A stretch of DNA of 64,000 bases from Hyphomicrobiales bacterium (lineage in GTDB: Bacteria; Pseudomonadota; Alphaproteobacteria; Rhizobiales; Beijerinckiaceae). Positions 61,983-64,000 of the stretch are shown here, piece after piece; the stretch's first letter is position 1, and every line of letters begins with the position of its first letter. The stretch spans positions 1-64,000 of the forward strand of contig JAIXSR010000095.1 of NCBI GenBank assembly GCA_027484605.1, in the 5' to 3' direction. The notes under the pieces are model-generated. The model worked only from the letters and a program-made list of their open reading frames with translations. It had not been told where the DNA came from and ran no database searches. The position numbers were made by a program, and so were the translations under genes.

Positions 61983-62579
61983 ATGAATGCCCTGCGCTGG
62001 ATTCGTTACACGGTCTGGGCCGCGATCGCGATCCTGACGGGTGCCATCCTCTACCTGCTGCTCAGTCCGGAGAAGGAAACGGGCACTGGTATCGCCGCGA
62101 TCGGCGGTCCCTTCGAGCTGGCTGCCCATGATGGCAGCCGCGTCGGTGCGGCAAGTCTCGCCGGAAGACCCTATGCGCTGTTCTTCGGCTTCACGCATTG
62201 CCCGGATGTATGCCCGACCTCGATGATGGAAATCACCAATGATCTCGTTGCCCTCGGCCCGGCGGCCAAGGATTTCCGGGTCTATTTCATCACGGTCGAT
62301 CCGGCCCGGGATACCGCATCCCTGCTGAGGGAATATGTAGGATCCTTCGACCCCCGGATCATTGGCCTGGTCCCGAAGGACGAGGCGGAGCTCGCGGCGA
62401 CGACCCGGATGTTCCGCGCGATCTATCGCCGGGTGGACACACCCAGCGGCTACACGATGGACCATACCGCCTCGATCTATCTCATGGATGCCAAGGGCCA
62501 GTTTTTCGGCACGCTCGATTCCAAGGAAACCCCGGCCGTGCGGCAGGCCAAGCTGCGGCGGCTTCTGGCCCGCGGCTGA
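61983..62579 (+). CDS. SCO1/SenC family copper-dependent cytochrome oxidase assembly protein
   Basis: A 198-residue membrane-anchored thioredoxin-fold protein. TM helix 8-27 is followed by FGFTHCPDVCPTS with Cys73 and Cys77, and the third copper ligand is His161 in TMDHTASIYL. The length and the residue spacing are typical of SCO. GGAGG lies ten bases before the ATG. It acts with the PCuAC protein in loading or reducing the CuA site of cytochrome c oxidase. Its stop abuts the stop of the next gene on the other strand. Confidence 0.93.
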   Translation: MNALRWIRYTVWAAIAILTGAILYLLLSPEKETGTGIAAIGGPFELAAHDGSRVGAASLAGRPYALFFGFTHCPDVCPTSMMEITNDLVALGPAAKDFRVYFITVDPARDTASLLREYVGSFDPRIIGLVPKDEAELAATTRMFRAIYRRVDTPSGYTMDHTASIYLMDAKGQFFGTLDSKETPAVRQAKLRRLLARG

Positions 62580-63206
62580 TCAGGCATCGCCTTCCGGGCG
62601 ATAAGCCGGCCGCCCGCTGGCCAAAGCAGCCTCCAGCAGGTCCAGCCGGTCCTGTCCCCAGAAGATCTCGCCCTCGAGCACATAACTCGGCGCGCCGAAG
62701 ACATTGGCGGCCAGGGCCCAGTCCCGGTTGGCCTCGTATTCGGCACGGATCCCGGTCGAGCGGGCCAGATCCAGCAGATCTGCCGGCAGGCGGGTTTCGG
62801 CCAGAAGCCGGATCAGCGTGTTCTCGTCGGAAAGGTTCTGCTGCTCCGCCCAGATCGCGCGATGCGCGGCCCGGAGATAGGCCTCCGGCGACAGACCGCG
62901 TGCGACCGCGGCCAGCGCAATGCAATCCGCCAATGTCGCGTCGAAGGGAACGCCCGCAGGCTTGAGGATGAGGGGCAGGCCACGGATGGCCCGCCAGCGT
63001 TGCAACTCGACAAGCCGGTAGGCCTGCCGGGCGGGATGCCGCTTCGCAAGCGGCAGGCCGCCGGTTTCACTGAAGACATTGAGCAGCAAGACAGGACGAT
63101 AGCGGACGGCAACGCCATGGCGGGCCGCAATCCCGTGAAAGAGATCGAAGCCGAGATAGGCCCAGGGGCTCATCAGCGTGAAGAGATAGTCGATCGTTCG
63201 GGACAT
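62580..63206 (-). CDS. 2-hydroxychromene-2-carboxylate isomerase-like protein (DsbA/GST-kappa family)
   Basis: A 208-residue protein with the GST-kappa fold: N-terminal IDYLFTLMSPWAYLGFD with the Ser in the thiol-interaction position, a helical insert (about 65-150), and the return of the thioredoxin fold with NVFGAPSYVLEGEIFWGQDRLDLLE. Relatives isomerise 2-hydroxychromene-2-carboxylate in naphthalene breakdown or act as glutathione transferases. No aromatic-degradation gene is nearby, so the true substrate is open. Confidence 0.85.
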   Translation of the reverse strand: MSRTIDYLFTLMSPWAYLGFDLFHGIAARHGVAVRYRPVLLLNVFSETGGLPLAKRHPARQAYRLVELQRWRAIRGLPLILKPAGVPFDATLADCIALAAVARGLSPEAYLRAAHRAIWAEQQNLSDENTLIRLLAETRLPADLLDLARSTGIRAEYEANRDWALAANVFGAPSYVLEGEIFWGQDRLDLLEAALASGRPAYRPEGDA

Positions 63207-63252
63207 GCCATCCTCCGGGAGGCTGGCATAGAAGGCCGGATCACCGGCGCCG

Positions 63253-63798
63253 TCAACGCCGCTTCAGTCCGTCCTCGACGGCGAGGAATGCCTCGATTTC
63301 CGGATCGAGCGCCGGCGAATCCCCGGCATAGCCTGCCAGCCGGACCAGCCGTTCCGCCGGCACGAACTGCCGCTCGCGGCGCGCATAGAGCCCGCCCCGC
63401 ACAAGGGCGAGAGCCGCTGTGACAGGCTCCCCGCCCGGGCCGCTGGTGATGAAGCGATGCTCCATGACGAAGGTTGTCGCCCGCCAGCAGACAATGCGGG
63501 ATTCCAGAGTGAAGGCCTGGAAGGGCTTGAGTTCGCGGCGATAGCGGATGGCGCTGCCGGAGAGCATCGGCAGAAGTCCCTCCTTCAGCACCGCCCGCCA
63601 GAGGCCGGTCTGGAGAAGGAGATCCGTCCGACCCAGATCCGCAATGGTCAGATAGCGGCCATTGTTCATGTGGAGATTGGTGTCGATATCGTTCGGCCAG
63701 ACGCGGAAATGCAGGCGGGAGACACCGAAGGGCGGCTCGATCCGCGCGCGGAAAGGCGCCGTGAGGAACAGCCAGAGCACCCGGAACCAGAGATTCAT
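63253..63798 (-). CDS. Hot-dog fold acyl-CoA thioesterase (THEM6-like)
   Basis: A 181-residue single hot-dog protein. Its family mark is VWPNDIDTNLHMNNGRYL (about 33-50), where the Asp/His segment lines the active site, followed by RRELKPFQAFTLESRI and MEHRFI. A hydrophobic N-terminus (residues 1-16) may associate with membrane. It probably hydrolyses an acyl-CoA. The adjacent partial gene has a possible, weakly supported link to fatty acyl-CoA metabolism. Confidence 0.82.
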   Translation of the reverse strand: MNLWFRVLWLFLTAPFRARIEPPFGVSRLHFRVWPNDIDTNLHMNNGRYLTIADLGRTDLLLQTGLWRAVLKEGLLPMLSGSAIRYRRELKPFQAFTLESRIVCWRATTFVMEHRFITSGPGGEPVTAALALVRGGLYARRERQFVPAERLVRLAGYAGDSPALDPEIEAFLAVEDGLKRR

Positions 63799-63860
63799 GC
63801 CGTCAATTCCTTGCTGGCCGGCAGCCTCGTGCCCGCCGCCCGATCGGCCGGAAGCAGGTA

Positions 63861-63882
63861 GGGCCCGGCTTGCGCCGGGCCC
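63861..63882 (-). terminator. GC-rich hairpin after the partial gene at 63889-64000
   Basis: GGGCCCGGC and GCCGGGCCC form a perfect 9-bp stem around a TTGC loop just downstream of the stop at 63889. The T-run is missing, so termination would be strong-stem type or Rho-assisted. Confidence 0.6.
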
Positions 63883-63888
63883 CGAAGG

Positions 63889-64000
63889 TCAGGCCGCCGC
63901 CTTGTGCGGGTTGAAGCGCCCGTAGAAGATCTCGCCCTTGCGGGCCATGGCGCGGAGCAGCTTGTTCGGCTTGAAACGATCGCCGTGCCTCGCGGCCAGC
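63889..64000 (-). CDS. C-terminal end of a possible 3-hydroxyacyl-CoA dehydrogenase-like protein (partial)
   Basis: The last 36 codons of a gene entering from the right edge. The tail reads RHGDRFKPNKLLRAMARKG, then EIFYGRF, resembling the final helix of the 3-hydroxyacyl-CoA dehydrogenase C-terminal domain (RxGxxFxPxxLLxxMxxxGxxFY). Too little is present for a firm call; the multifunctional FadB/FadJ type is one option. Confidence 0.45.
   Translation of the reverse strand, partial: LAARHGDRFKPNKLLRAMARKGEIFYGRFNPHKAAA

Noticed and set aside
1..64000. Mobile elements, prophage, CRISPR arrays, tRNA or rRNA genes
   Set aside because: No transposase, integrase, regular repeat array or structured RNA pattern was seen on reading both strands; a dedicated tRNA and repeat scan was not possible here.

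Overview
The window is about 64 kb of GC-rich, gene-dense DNA with many ATGA stop/start overlaps. Gene content points to an alphaproteobacterium, most likely of the order Hyphomicrobiales (Rhizobiales). The main reasons are the amino acid:[carrier protein] ligase cluster, known from Bradyrhizobium and Agrobacterium, the five-step HutF/HutG histidine pathway, the multi-PAS GGDEF-EAL proteins and the many ABC solute systems. The genus cannot be fixed from this sequence. I saw no rRNA, tRNA, insertion sequence, phage gene or CRISPR array.

Layout. (1) 1-12.0 kb: a TolC-like outer-membrane lipoprotein cut by the window edge; a solitary TRAP solute-binding protein followed by a membrane GGDEF-EAL protein; L-2-hydroxyglutarate oxidase; a FIST sensor protein overlapping a PAS-GGDEF-EAL protein; an Lrp/AsnC regulator. 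(2) 12.0-30.5 kb: nitrogen scavenging. This holds arginase, divergent from the Lrp gene across a palindrome; a complete histidine utilisation locus (ABC importer, hutC, hutF, hutI-H-G-U-D) with two matching HutC-type operator-promoters; an FAH-family enzyme; an M20 carbamoylase-like amidohydrolase; and a cynABDS cyanate operon behind a near-consensus sigma-54 promoter. (3) 30.5-36.4 kb: a minus-strand operon of carrier protein, acyl-CoA-dehydrogenase-like protein, class II aaRS-like amino acid:[carrier protein] ligase, DUF1839 protein and GH2 glycosidase. Its biochemistry is partly known but its product is not. (4) 36.8-53.9 kb: an exopolysaccharide locus with a tandem alpha/beta hydrolase, FemAB/GNAT-like transferase, methyltransferase, membrane acyltransferase, three GT4 glycosyltransferases, a MurJ-like flippase fused to a polysaccharide deacetylase, a Wzy/ligase-like polymerase, a Wzz/BY-kinase-like co-polymerase and a secreted glycosidase. 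No priming glycosyltransferase or Wza-like exporter is visible. (5) 54-64 kb: AbrB-family membrane protein, aminotransferase, MscL, a symporter-histidine kinase-receiver hybrid, a copper-handling set (DUF2946-like, YcnI-PCuAC fusion, SCO), a GST-kappa-like isomerase, a hot-dog thioesterase, and the tail of a gene that may encode a 3-hydroxyacyl-CoA dehydrogenase.

How it fits together. The hut, arginase, amidohydrolase and cyanate genes all release ammonia, glutamate or a related nitrogen source from small molecules. Two c-di-GMP enzymes, each next to a possible ligand sensor, could tie nutrient sensing to surface or exopolysaccharide behaviour. The most unusual parts are the aminoacyl-carrier-protein operon beside an exopolysaccharide locus that encodes a FemAB-like transferase, and the flippase-deacetylase fusion.
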